Shown here piece by piece: positions 49,029 to 59,658 of a stretch of DNA of 64,000 bases (position 1 is its first letter; each line of letters starts with the position of its first letter). Below the pieces are notes generated by a model, which searched no databases, had not been told where the DNA came from, and was given only the letters and a program-made list of their open reading frames with translations. Source of the DNA: Sipunculus nudus (lineage: Eukaryota > Annelida > Sipuncula > Golfingiida > Sipunculidae). The position numbers were made by a program, and so were the translations under genes. The DNA is taken from the NCBI GenBank assembly GCA_026874595.1, contig CM049309.1, positions 25,549,033 through 25,613,032 on the forward strand. Direction: 5' to 3'.

Positions 49029-52000
49029 TTAGCTCAGCTGACTATAAGTCATCTGAGCTATAGTCGTGGTCCATTGTCCGTCGTCCGTCCGTCTGTCCGT
49101 CCGTCCGTCCGTAGATGTGGCACGGTTTGAAACTGTAAGACCTAGGAATCCAAAATTCAGCATAATGTTAGATGTCCCCAAGATCTCCTCCCAAGCCGAA
49201 AACTGGGTCTTTGCGACTTCATTCCTTAAAGAAATTAAGGAAAAACATCAATTTTTTATTAAAAACCTATTTTCACACTTCAGGACTGCCTAATATCAAA
49301 ACCACTTATTTGTTTTTCCTCATATTTACTAAAAATAATCCTCTATATAATTCCTATGTACATGCCAGAAATTAGGTCTGTATTATATAATTTAAAAAAG
49401 TTATGGGCCCAAACATAATGCATTTTGTAAATAATCAGGAAAGAAATTTTATCACTTAACACAAAACTTGTTAAAGTTAAGCATTTTTTTTCCAGTATTA
49501 TTACTTTTATTAATCAAAATTAAATTGTATAACCAAAATTAGAACAAAATCTTTTAAAATTTTTAAAATATTAGCAAAAATAAAAAATTGGTACTTTAAA
49601 TTTTGCCCAACTTTGACCATGGCACGTTTTTTTCCTGTAACTGCTGTGGATTTAATTTTCAAAGCATGTTTTTGTTAGCATTTCAACTTTTAACACCAAA
49701 AATTTGAAACCAGTTGATCAAAAACTGTAGATTTTATTCAAGTTTTCAAGCACCATGTCACATATTGCTAGTGTTATGCAGTTTGCTAGAGCTCAGCTCC
49801 CGAGCTTCAGCTCTAAGTTACTTTAATTTGGCATACAGTTAGATTTCTCCAAAATCCCCTACCATGCCAAGAATTTGGTCACTAGGACTTAATTCCTTCG
49901 AGATATTAATGAAAAACTTCATTTTTCCATTAAAAACCCATTGTTACACTTTAAGACTGCCTAATATCAAAACTACTGATCTGACTTTGATCATATATAA
50001 TATACATATTTTTCTATACATTCACTAGGCATATGCCAGAAATGATGTCAGTATTGCTTATTTTTTTAAAGTTATGGGCCCAAACATTATGCACTTTTTT
50101 TAAAAATCAAGAAATAAATTTACTCACCTAAGATGAGAATTGCTGAAGCTGGAGACTTTTTGTCAGGAATATAACTTTGTTTAATCAAGATTTGATTGTT
50201 AACCCAAAATTAGATCTGAATTTTGCAAATTTTTCAAGTTATTAGCTTAAATAAAAAATCAGTACCCTAAATTTTGTCCAACTTTGGCAATGGCATGTTT
50301 TTTTCTGTAAGCACTGTTGATTTTATTTTAACAGCATATATACATAAGGATTTAATCTTTTAATATCTGAATTTTCAAAGGAATTGATTGAAAAGAGTAG
50401 CTTTTATTCAAGTTTTCATACACCATGTCAAGTGTTGTTTACATCTAGCCCACCTAGTAGTAAAGCCTTCATTTGCATTATGTAACCCACCCCAGGCAGC
50501 TTGTCTTGGCTCAGCTCGGGGCCACTACTAGCAGGCTTCCCCTCTGCCCTGCACACCCCCCCCCCCAGATGATGCATTAACTAGATGAATGTTATAATTT
50601 TCTGTATTTCATTTTATTCTTGGCTATGCTACATTTTAGATTTTGTATTTACCACCAGGGTTACAATGATTAAAGTGCACATTTAATTGTGTCCACAAAG
50701 TGGTGTATTGCTATGAAAGTGTGGATGTTCATCAGACAAGTAATTCCTTCCTTGAGAAGAGTAAAAACTTCACCAGGTGTGAAATTGACTATTAATTCCA
50801 GGAATAAATTAAAGCTTAGATTGTAATTAGCATAATGATATTGTTTGTCCCTCATTCAACAATCAGTGTGTATACTTTATTTTAAAAGATGTTTTTATTT
50901 TACCAAATTTACAGAATCTTATTTTATTTTGGTGAATAAGATTAAGCATGTACTGAAAACTCCAATGTGCAAAACTTTTTAATAGTGATTCAAGGAATAA
51001 TCTTGTAGATGCCATGTTGTGGCATTATTTTCTTTTAAATTCAGTTTAAAAATTTGTGATTTAAAAATAATAAAATTATATGTGTATGCATAATATGACC
51101 CAATATGAGCTACACTCTGGATGTATAATGATTGCAACTAAGAATTCTAATATTTTAACTTATATTTTCAGTGTTTTTTTAATACAAATTTATAAAACTT
51201 GTAAAATCTTTTAAAATTTTTTAAAATATTTATAAAAATAAAAAATTGGTATCTTAAATTTTGCCCAACTTTGACCATGGCACGTTTTTTTCCTGTAAGT
51301 ACTGTGGATTTAATTTTCACAGCATGTTTTTGTTAGCATTTCAACTGTTAACACCAAAAATTTGAAACCAGTTGATCAAAAACTGTAGATTTTAATCAAG
51401 TTTTCAAGCACCATGTAACATATTGTTTACATCAAGCTAGTGTTATGCAGTTTGCAAGAGCTCAGCTCCCCAGCTTCAGCTCTAAGTTCCTTAAATTCGG
51501 CATACAGTTAGATGTCTCCAAAATCCCCTACCATGCCAAAAATTTGGTCACTAGGACTTAATACCTTCGAGATATTAATAAAAAACTTAATTTTTCCATT
51601 AAAAACCCATTGTTACTCTTAAGACTGCCTAATATCAAAACCACTGATCTGACTTTAATCATAAATAATATACATATTTTTCATTTTTCTATCCACATGC
51701 CAGAATGGTGTCAGTATTGGGTAATTGTTTTAAGTTATGGGCCCAAACATAATGCACTTTGTAAAAAATCAAGAAATATATTTACTCCCTTAACAAGGGC
51801 ATGCATTGCTGAAGCTAGAGATTTTTTTTGTCAGGGGAGTAACATTATTTAATCAAGATTCAATTGAATACCCAAAATTAGTTCTGAATTTTTCAAATTT
51901 TATAAGTTATTAGTATAAATATAAAATTAGTACCTTAAATTTTGCCCAACTGTGACCATGGCACGTTTGTTTCCCGTGAGCACTGTTGATATAATTTTCA

Positions 52001-53305
52001 TATCATGCACACATAAGGATTTCAGCTTTTTAGTTTAGAAAGCTGAAAGAAATTGGCCAAAAATTGTAGCTTTTATTAATGTTTTTTATGAGACCCTGTC
52101 AGACTTTGGCTCTCTCCAGCCCCTCTTGAGTCACCTGTATGTTGACCTTGTTGACCTTTCATCAAATTATGCACGCTTGAGGCGAGAATCCAGGCAGCTT
52201 ATGGCCAGCCACAGTTGATCCAGGTGTCCAACCCAACTCATCTAGTAGTTTTAACCAACAACATAACAATAAACAATAAATTAATAAATTTTTATTGGTG
52301 TTTAATAACAAATTAAAGAAAAATAGAAAAGGAATTTGTAAGTTTATAATAACAGGAAATTAACTTGCAGTTACTGATGATATAAGAATCTTGTATCGAT
52401 GGGTAGAATGTCACATATTCCAAATAACACCATGCAGTCACCTATGGCATTTTTCAGTTCAATTTTAATAATAAAGAAATAAATCATATTATTCATTACT
52501 AATCATTAGGGATCATATGAAGGAAATTAATGATAGACAAAGATGCAGTTGATAATATTAATCTAGATTCCTACTGTGTCTAGTGTGTACATTGATGTGA
52601 AATTAGTCCAAAATGAATTTTTTACAGTTATTTTTTAATATAAATAAAAGCCATAAAACCAGGTACTTATGATCATTATTTAAATGTGTGAATTTTGTAT
52701 ATTCTGGATTCTCAACATCATTGTTTGGTGAAAACTGAATAAATACCAGACATGGTGCGAATACTTTGTGATTGTATTTAAATACGAATATGATTATGTA
52801 CTCCATTATAAAATTTTTTTGCATAAAGAATGGGAATTCAGGTAAAAATGAAAGTATATGAATACTCATGCAAATACTTTCAAAATGTATCCGTGAATGC
52901 ATTCATGAATATATTCTTTAATATTATTTTAATATCATATCAGTTATATTTCATTTTAAAAAATCATGATTCTCTTATTATTTTTAATAAAAATTATATT
53001 TGGGACAATATTTGTAATTATTTTTAATAAATAGTTAAACTCTTATATTATATGTTCTGCTTATAAGTTATATGGCCAAGTCAAAATCTGTGTGACAATA
53101 GTACTCCCATTTGTTAATAAAATAAATGAAATCAATCCTCTTCCCTGTCTCCAAAGGTACTATCAAAATCATACATAAGCTAAACAACAACAACTCATAA
53201 TACAGCTTATATTTATTACCACACAAAACCAGCATGTGCCTCATTTCTAAATAATATTTTTTTATCATATATAACAGCTGAGCGTCGTGACCCATAGGTC
53301 CCTTG
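49029..53305 (+). mobile_element. Composite family T element, 4.3 kb
   Basis: 5' end TTAGCTCAGCTGACTATAAG at 49029; 3' end CAGCTGAGCGTCGTGACCCA TAGGTCCCTTG at 53305. From 49029 to about 51195 it follows the copy A/B layout (C run at 50556-50566); from about 51200 it follows the 43974-46580 layout. The switch lies in an A/T-rich stretch, AAATCTTTTAAAATTTTTT. It is therefore a fusion of two variants, probably by recombination. Confidence 0.8.
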
Positions 53306-53839
53306 TTTTTTATAAGCAATGTGGAATTAAATTTCATATCCTGTATGTATATGCAAGGGTGTTGTAACTCTCACGATCCCCTTCTTCATCCCACTGAGGC
53401 TTTGCTCCTTGGCACTGTGAACAATAGTTCTATGGCTATAGCATAAAATTTAATAATTAAAGAAAATATCTACAGAGAGACAGAGGCTTTGTAACTCTGA
53501 TCATAACACAACACCCCTCCCCCCCCCCCCCCCCCCATCAAGTCATTGCACCTGTGGAATGAGGACGTTATGGCAACTGTATACATATCATAAAATTGAT
53601 AAAAAAGGTTTACCAAATAAATTGGATCTCATCAGACAAATGTGTAAACTGTTTAACTGTCAACAGCTTATCAAAAAGGTAACCAATGGAAAGGCATGGT
53701 CAGGTCTCAAATATTATTTGCAACATTTTCTTCAATCATATAAACCAACCATGGCCTAGATTACCTCTTCCTCTCAAACATTATCTACATTTCATCATAT
53801 TTTTAAGATTTTAACCTTCCAGGTGGTTCAGTACTGTTG
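53306..53839. other. Spacer with a poly-C run
   Basis: A run of about 19 C lies near 53518-53536. The frame at 53559-53759 has no recognisable motif. Confidence 0.5.
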
Positions 53840-54373
53840 ACCATTTGTCCATAGGTACCTATGTACATGCCAGAAATTATGTCAATATTGTGTAATATGT
53901 AGACGTGAGGGGCATCAAAATAATGCACCTTGTCAAGACCGATCTTGTCAAGATATTATGTCATACAGTCACAAATTCATAAATCCCCTCATCAGTATAG
54001 TTAATCATAACCTTTTATCTGTCAAATTGAACTCTTGCAGTTTTCCATACACTATAGATCCTTCAACAAATAGCCTTATCATCATTATACCACTGCTTAG
54101 CATACTGTCATTGCATTCATATTTGCTCAAATAAATTGCTTTTTTCAACCCCTCCCAAAAATATAAAAAATAAACCACTATATTTTACTCCATATTAATC
54201 CATCAGTCAGGTTATTTCATATATCATTTACTCACATATTACATTATATTCCTTTATAAAACCCAACATGACCATGATATTCTAAGCTTTATCTATTCAA
54301 TATAGTATCACAATGGTGATACATTTATAGTCCAATCATAATCAGCTGAGCGCCGTGACCCATGGGTCCCTTG
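53840..54373 (+). mobile_element. Family T 3' fragment
   Basis: Starts TTTGTCCATAGGTACCTATG and matches 26160-26660 to the end, CAGCTGAGCGCCGTGACCCA TGGGTCCCTTG. The 5' part is missing. Confidence 0.82.
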
Positions 54374-54580
54374 TTTTCATGGAAATATAAGCTGTATTAT
54401 GAGTTGATGATGTTTAACTCAAGTTATGTAAGATTTTGATCAAATCCTTGGAGTTGGGGAGAGGATTGATATCATTCATATTATTTACATTTGGAAATGG
54501 TGTGCTATAGTCACACAGGTTTTGACTTGGCCTTATAACTTTATCTACATTGCTTTTAAGTTAACTGTCGTTCAATAATT
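54374..54580 (-). mobile_element. Family T internal fragment, minus strand
   Basis: AGTTGATGATGTTTAACTCA, GAGGATTGATATCATTC and GGTTTTGACTTGGCC are reverse complements of 39690-39830. It abuts the plus-strand 3' end at 54373 in head-on arrangement. Confidence 0.72.
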
Positions 54581-54611
54581 ACAGGTTATTCCTACCCACG
54601 AGTAGCACTAG

Positions 54612-55310
54612 TGTAACACCTGGGGGTTGGGGTTACGTGGGTGTAGGTTCAGAGTTCACTGAGTGCGAACGCCCGAGTGCGATGTCGCAATACATGCAAA
54701 CATTCTCGCAGATGCATACATAACTTCAGATTCCAAATTGGTAGTAAACTCTTTATATATACTATTAAAATAAACTTACATAGTCTGAATGATGACTAGG
54801 TCGACATGCGTGATGACAGATGCAGTCTCCAACAACAGAGTAATTGGCAAAGTCGAAGGATGATGCGGTTCACTGGTGCAGTCTACTACACGGTTGCTTA
54901 AATTAACCCAGGTAATAATTCCGTAAAACAAGTCCGAATATCCAAAAATACAGGCAGTTGTATAATCAAACAGAAATAAACCTCCAAAAAAAGGTACTCC
55001 AAAAATAATTATCAAAGTCTCCTCTAAATGCTGATGTGGTGCGAGCTGAAGCAAGTACGAACTGTATATCCCCCCAAGCTAGGCGGGCCCTTTATATAGC
55101 CACTGAGCCCCTGCTGTCCGGCACGTCTTCGGCCCAGCGGTAGCCGCCCAGCCCGATTTCCCTGCTCTTGATAACGGCCGGTCATCACTGACCTAGTGAC
55201 TGCCCTCCACGAGTGATTACATAATGTTTACTCGCAGCATACCCCGGCATCGCGCTCCTGCGAGCCACCAAGCACTGGCTGCTCTCGCATACAGCCTGGT
55301 ATTCGTTACA
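54612..55310 (-). mobile_element. Long terminal repeat of an LTR retrotransposon
   Basis: The 699-base segment is bounded by TGTAAC and GTTACA (TG..CA ends with a 6-base inverted pair). It is more GC-rich than its surroundings. On the minus strand it is preceded by a purine tract (AAGGTGGGAGGGAAA, 55311-55325), the expected position of the polypurine tract, so this is the 3' LTR of a minus-strand element. A minus-strand TATATAAA at 55091-55098 fits an LTR promoter. The 5' LTR and target duplication were not found. The family (Gypsy, Bel or Copia) cannot be named from this part. Confidence 0.72.
55090..55099 (-). promoter_or_regulatory. TATA-box-like site in the LTR
   Basis: Minus strand reads GGCTATATAAAGGGC, a good TATA box about 220 bases into the LTR from its 5' boundary (55310). 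Confidence 0.5.
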
Positions 55311-55325
55311 TTTCCCTCCCACCTT
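55311..55325 (-). other. Polypurine tract of the LTR element
   Basis: Minus strand AAGGTGGGAGGGAAA directly adjoins the LTR start TGTAACGAATACC. Purine-only sequence at this spot primes plus-strand DNA synthesis in LTR elements. Confidence 0.65.
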
Positions 55326-55599
55326 AAAGAATTGTAGCACAGCGAAAATTACCTCATCCCTCAACCTCGCCTGAAATAATAAAATCAACAAGCAATCATT
55401 ATGCAAATATATGAGATACAGCAATCAAGAAATAAGTCCACGTATACGATAAATCTAAATACGTCTCATCCATTTGTATCGAATGTTCTGGATAAACAAC
55501 ATCTCCGAAAATTGTTTGAAGGCACATGGTTAACACTGAGTTCTACAGTTCTTGTTCCTTTAACTAATAAAACACTACCATTTACATAATCCTTTGTTC

Positions 55600-55965
55600 G
55601 TATAATCCTTTGGTACAAACGCGCAAAATCACATATCCGACCACAACTTTGGTATAATTCCCGGAGAAACAAATAAAATTGAGCACTGAACAAAATCACT
55701 AGTATAATCCTTTGGTAAATCCACAAAATCGAACATCCAAATGAACGTAATGGTATAATCCTTTGGTAAATTCACAAACAAAATCACTGGTATAATCCTT
55801 GGGTAAATTCAGAAACATATCACTGGTATAATCCTTGGGTAAATCCAGAAACATATCACTGGTATAATCCTTTGGTAAATTCACAAACAAAATCACTGGT
55901 ATAATCCTTGGGGAAAATCCAGAAATACACACTGGTATAATCCTTGGGTAAATCCAGAGACTTGT
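55600..55965 (-). repeat. 36-45-bp repeats inside the LTR element
   Basis: GGTATAATCCTTTGGTAAAT plus TCACAAACAAAATCACT (or CCAGAAACATATCACT) recurs about eight times from 55650 to 55950 at spacings near 36 bases, with longer gaps at the left. It lies between the last coding frame and the polypurine tract. The minus frame at 55699-56031 (repeated LPKDYTSDMF) is a read-through of the repeats. Confidence 0.85.
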
Positions 55966-56096
55966 GAAACTCCGTCCTTTGGTCTTCTCTTTAGGTGTTT
56001 TGAACGCCCAGTCACTGTTTTCATTGCTCAATCACTGTTTGTTAGGCAACCGTTTAGGGCTTTCGCCACTTCATCAAATTGTTTCTGCCTCCTTAA

Positions 56097-56234
56097 TTAT
56101 CGTTTAATTTCTTCTCTTTGTAACTTCTCCAGTCGGTTTCGAACCCTTTCCCTCATCTTCATCCACGCATCCAGCCCCTCTATAAAGTAATGTACTTGGG
56201 CGTCGCTTTCGTTTATCAATTCTTCAAGCCCTTT
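56097..56234 (-). pseudogene. C-terminal 45 codons of an LTR-element protein
   Basis: Minus-strand frame from KGLEELINESDAQVHYFIEG through LDAWMKMRERVRN to LQREEIKR and stop. It is charged and predicted helical, possibly coiled coil. It lies upstream of the repeats and polypurine tract in the same orientation as the LTR, so it is probably the end of the last ORF of the retrotransposon. It is cut off at 56234, exactly where a Helitron-like element begins, so the start and core are lost. The family is not recognisable from this fragment. Confidence 0.5.
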
Positions 56235-57266
56235 TTAGCCCTCAGCCCTTAGGCTGATGGGCTATTGTTGTCACCCAAGCTGTCCGTCCGTCCGTCCGTC
56301 CGGCGTCCGTTAACTTTTACCTTGTGAGTGGGATATCTTGAAAAGGATTCACCGTCAGAATTTTATTTCCTCGTTAAAGATGTATATCGACAAAATCTCG
56401 GTCAAGTTCGAAGATGGGTGACCTTGACCCATTTTTCTACATTTTAGAGCTGATTATAGAAAAACACTCAAAAGCTTATATCTCAGGAACCATTGTGTGG
56501 ATTTTCACAAAACTTACTATGATCATTGGGACTGATGGTCTGTACGTGCTGCACAATTATGGTGGCGTCACCTGCAATTTCTGATTTTTTAATGAAATTT
56601 TATCGGATTTTTCAATTTTGGCCTTTGTGCAGGATATCTCCAAAGGTATTTAACTAAGGAACTTCATTACTTTAGTGCTTTTGCATCATATTTACAAAAT
56701 CTGGGTCAGCTTCAAAGATGGGTGGTCTTGACCTACTTTTCAAGGTCACAGAGCTTAGTATAGAAAAAAAACTTAGGGGGATATTTCTCAGGAAGCACTT
56801 AGTGGATTGTTATAAAACATGGTACATACCTCTCCAATTTGAATTTATAACTGATTACCAGCTTTTGCTAATATTCTAGTTTCGCAATGCAATGCTTACA
56901 GAGATACTGGCCCAATGTTTGGTCTGTGGGCGCATAATGACCACTTACAGGTCGAGTTCGCGTTTCGTCCCAGTTAACCTATTTTTGACCATATGACAGA
57001 TCCTGAACATAGAAAATTTCATGAAAGACAGAAATTTTTATAAAAAATGCACATGTATGGACTTTTTTTCACAATGCCTGCATACTGGCCTGACTTTTGG
57101 TGTGTTCCTTGATAATGACCCGTTACAGATAGAGTTTGCATTTTGCCCTTCTTGACCTACTTTTGACCATACAACACCTCCTGAACTTAAAAAAATTTTA
57201 CAAAATTTAACAAATGTTTCTAATTTGCCCCAGGCGGGGGCATTCGTGTCGTACCGACACATCTAG
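56235..57266 (+). mobile_element. Helitron-like element, TTAGCCCTCAGCC family
   Basis: 5' end TTAGCCCTCAGCCCTTAGGC with hairpin AGCCCtCAGCC/GGCTGaTGGGCT (56237-56263), then (GTCC)n and GTCCGTTAAC (56281-56312). 3' end has the hairpin GTGTCG/CGACAC (57246-57260) six bases before CTAG|T, the textbook Helitron terminus. Length about 1,030, no protein. A GGTGGCGTCACCTGC motif lies near 56562. It interrupts the LTR retrotransposon. Confidence 0.82.
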
Positions 57267-57374
57267 TTATACCTTAGCTATGTCAGAGTACTGTATAGCA
57301 GCCTGTTTTATACCTGAGCTCTGTCAGAGAACTGTCTGGTACACAATGTTAATGCCTCCAACATCTAAATGGCC

Positions 57375-57745
57375 TTGACACTATAAGTCATCTGAGCTAT
57401 AGTAGTAGTCCTTTGTCCGTCCTGCCATCTGGCCGTAAGTCGGTTAATAGGGCACATTTTGAAACCATTAGACCTACGAATCGAAAATTTTGCATACTGT
57501 TAGATGTCTCCAAAATCTCCTACCATACAGAAAATTGAGTCACTAGGACTTCGTTCCTTGGAGATATTAAGGAAAAACAGCCATTTTCCATTAATAACCC
57601 ATTGTCACATTGCTTAATATCAAAACCACTGATCTCTTTTTGATCATATTTAGTATGCATATTCCCTTTCTATGTACATACCAATAATTAGGTCAGTATT
57701 GCGTAACATGTTGAAGTTATGGGCCTGAACATAATGCACCTTGTA
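57375..57745 (+). mobile_element. Family T 5' fragment
   Basis: AAGTCATCTGAGCTATAGTA onward matches 12656-13020; the first few bases of the element are missing. Ends at about 57745, where Tigger-like sequence begins. Confidence 0.78.
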
Positions 57746-58425
57746 CAAAGAGTGACAGATTGCCTCGGGATTGATCACAGTGCACACAAGTCTCATCAGG
57801 AATGCGTCAATGCCGATCAAAATATTGTAACAGCACAACTTTTGAGCGATCAAGATATCATGGGAAAAGTAACAGACTATGATGATACAGCCTGTCTGAC
57901 CTCTGAACCTGAGGAAATAGTTCCCCACTTCCGCACACATCCGCCGAAGTCCGTCAGGCCATGAAGACTGTCTTATGATATTTTGAGAGCTCCAACTACA
58001 GTGAACAGTCCCATATTGATGCATTTTACAGAATAGACCAAAGAATAGCAGCTCTTCAGTCACAAACTGGCAAGAAATGCTCCATTATGGAATTCTTTGG
58101 GGCACCCTCGTACGAAAGTGAAACTGCACCAGAATTTTATATTTTGACCAGATATATTATACATGTATATCTTTGTAAATAAATTGTACACACTTTATTT
58201 TTGTAATTACTTGAATTTTTTTCTTTTTTTGTGATAAAGTTATGTAAATGTATAAAATGTTGTTTTAAATTTGACTAGGTAAAGAGGAGCCAAAGAAATG
58301 CATGGCCGCGGCCAATTTTAACTACCTTGCACATCTCATTTGGACCCCTCAATTAACTGCAAACCTCGCTTACCACCAAAATTCCCCCAGTCCCAAGGTT
58401 GGCGAATGAAAGAGGTTAGACTATA
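57746..58425 (+). mobile_element. Tigger/pogo DNA transposon, 3' part
   Basis: Contains the end of a pogo-type transposase (next entry), an A/T-rich 3' untranslated part, and a terminal segment with AACCTCGCTTACCACCAAAA, CCCAGTCCCAAGG and GAAAGAGGTTAGACTATA. That layout is typical of Tigger termini, with TA at the edge. To its right, family T sequence resumes (TTTTATTCAAGTTTTCATAC at 58430). About 950 bases of family T are missing between the two sides, so this was not a simple clean insertion. Confidence 0.75.
57748..58182 (+). pseudogene. Tigger-like (pogo) transposase C-terminal pseudogene
   Basis: Frame one reads RVTDCLGIDHSAHKS to SEPEEIVPHFRTHPPKSVR. At about 57957 the frame shifts by one base and continues AMKTVL-stop-YFESSNYSEQ and IDAFYRIDQRIAALQSQTGK, then KKCSIMEFFGAP, ending at TAA 58180-58182. 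An acidic linker followed by an AM..L..YFE helix, another helix, and a basic (K)..SI.(E/D)FF tail is the usual end of Tigger/jerky-type transposases. The DDE catalytic core is absent. One frameshift and one in-frame stop (TGA near 57973) make it dead. Confidence 0.72.
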
Positions 58426-58489
58426 GTTTTTATTCAAGTTTTCATACACCATGTCAAGTGTTGTTTACATCAAGCCCACCTAGTACAGC
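58426..58489 (+). mobile_element. Family T internal piece
   Basis: GTTTTTATTCAAGTTTTCAT then GTTGTTTACATCAAGCCC match 50403-50465. It is cut by the retrotransposon inserted at 58502 and resumes at 59659. Confidence 0.8.
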
Positions 58490-58501
58490 CATCACCTGTG
58501 T
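58490..58501. repeat. Left 12-bp target site duplication (CATCACCTGTGT)
   Basis: CATCACCTGTGT flanks the next insertion on both sides (58490-58501 and 59647-59658). Uninterrupted family T copies have a related single site between CTAGTA and TATGTAACCC (for example near 50465). Confidence 0.85.
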
Positions 58502-59163
58502 TTTTCACCTCTGCTTTGGACAGTCTATCATTAACATCTCTCAATGTCTGATCGATTGGTGTTTTGTTAGGTACAGGACCTGCTGTTTTAGAACCTCTGG
58601 TGTGTCTACATTTTGCTGCTTTATATGCTGGGGCTGCTGATCAGTGACACTTCAGTCAATGTTATAGGGAGGGCCTGTCATATCCTGAGCTGGCATGGCT
58701 GTCCAACCCTGTGGCCCTTCCCCTCTGTTTGTTATCAAGCTCAGGTCCAAACTTTCTGACCTGTTCAACCTGGCCTGTGTTGGTCATACGTAGGGTCCTC
58801 TGCTGGGCTGGGGTGCTACCATCAGACTGCTTGGCCTTGGGACCAGTCAGAGGTGGGCCTGGGTTCACCTCTGCATCTCCACAGCAAACAAGCAGGAGGG
58901 CGATAATGAAGGCCAGTTGGAAACACCCACGTACCTTCGTGCCATTGTTTAACAGTAGCAGGACCGGGACCCTCCATCATGGCTGCCTGCATGGTCCGGG
59001 CCCGTACAAGCATATACGGGCTCGGTATGCCTCCAAGCTGACACCCATTAGTCTTAAATGCCTAAACTATCTTTTCATGACAGTTTGAGTGCAGATAACA
59101 CTTGTTCTATCAAATATATAAACTTTATTTTCAGAGTGAAGTGGAACACATCATGTCATCATG

Positions 59164-59218
<55 letters not shown>

Positions 59219-59646
59219 TTTAATTTAGATAATCCATTTGAAATAACAAAAGTTGCTGCATATGTGTTTAATTTGTTTTTGAGGAGACAGAAAATGATAG
59301 ATGGTTGAATTATGTATTTTAAACGGTACTCACTGTTGACAGCAAAATAGATTCATTGTGTACTTAGGTGTGCAATAATGTTACATGTGTTTATGGCACA
59401 ATTGATTAGACATTTTAAGACTGTTACTTAAAATTATATTGTTGTAATTGTAATTATGTTTATACTCACAGATGATAGCAAAACAGATTTATAGTGTATG
59501 TAGGTATGCAGTTCTGTTACTTGTGTTAATGGCAGTGTTTACTAGACCTTCCATTGGATTTATGTTCTTGTTTAAATTGAATATTTATTGAAATGTTTGT
59601 AACTTTGGGCCTGAGGCCTTTTTCCTGAATAAAGTTCTGTTCTGTT
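58502..59646 (+). mobile_element. Non-LTR retrotransposon insertion with inverted 5' part
   Basis: A 12-base target duplication and a 3' end reading GGGCCTGAGGCC, GAATAAAG then TTCTGTTCTGTTC mark a plus-strand non-LTR (CR1/RTE-like) insertion. The left half (58502 to about 59050) instead carries coding sequence on the minus strand: the N-terminal part of an ORF1-type protein and 5' leader. The right half holds a 3' untranslated region with a (TA)n tract (59164-59213) and two tandem copies of a roughly 130-base segment (about 59322-59420 and 59465-59545). This arrangement is what twin priming produces. The ORF2 enzyme is missing. Confidence 0.72.
58662..58976 (-). pseudogene. ORF1-type protein fragment with 2A-like peptide
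   Basis: The minus-strand frame is open for 104 codons after a TGA. It starts WRVPVLLLLNNGTKV, then a hydrophobic run FQLAFIIALLLVCC leads into GDAEVNPGP at 58854-58880. DxExNPG|P is the ribosome-skipping 2A motif, known from the N-termini of CR1-type retrotransposon proteins in molluscs and sea urchins, where it can double as a signal sequence. A polar linker (PLTGPKAKQSDGSTPAQQ) follows to a stop at 58662. Beyond that, other frames continue with PEVLKQQ and TPIDQTLRDVNDRLSKAEVK, a coiled-coil-like stretch, so the copy has frameshifts. No ATG precedes the 2A in frame. Confidence 0.7.
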
Positions 59647-59658
59647 CATCACCTGTGT

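Noticed and set aside
54585-54605. Possible NAXE next exon beginning GY after an ACAG
   Set aside because: After the first two residues there is no match to the GY..YP segment, and a stop follows within a few codons.
58711-59088. 125-codon plus-strand frame
   Set aside because: It is antisense to the better-supported 2A-containing frame on the minus strand and has no recognisable domain.
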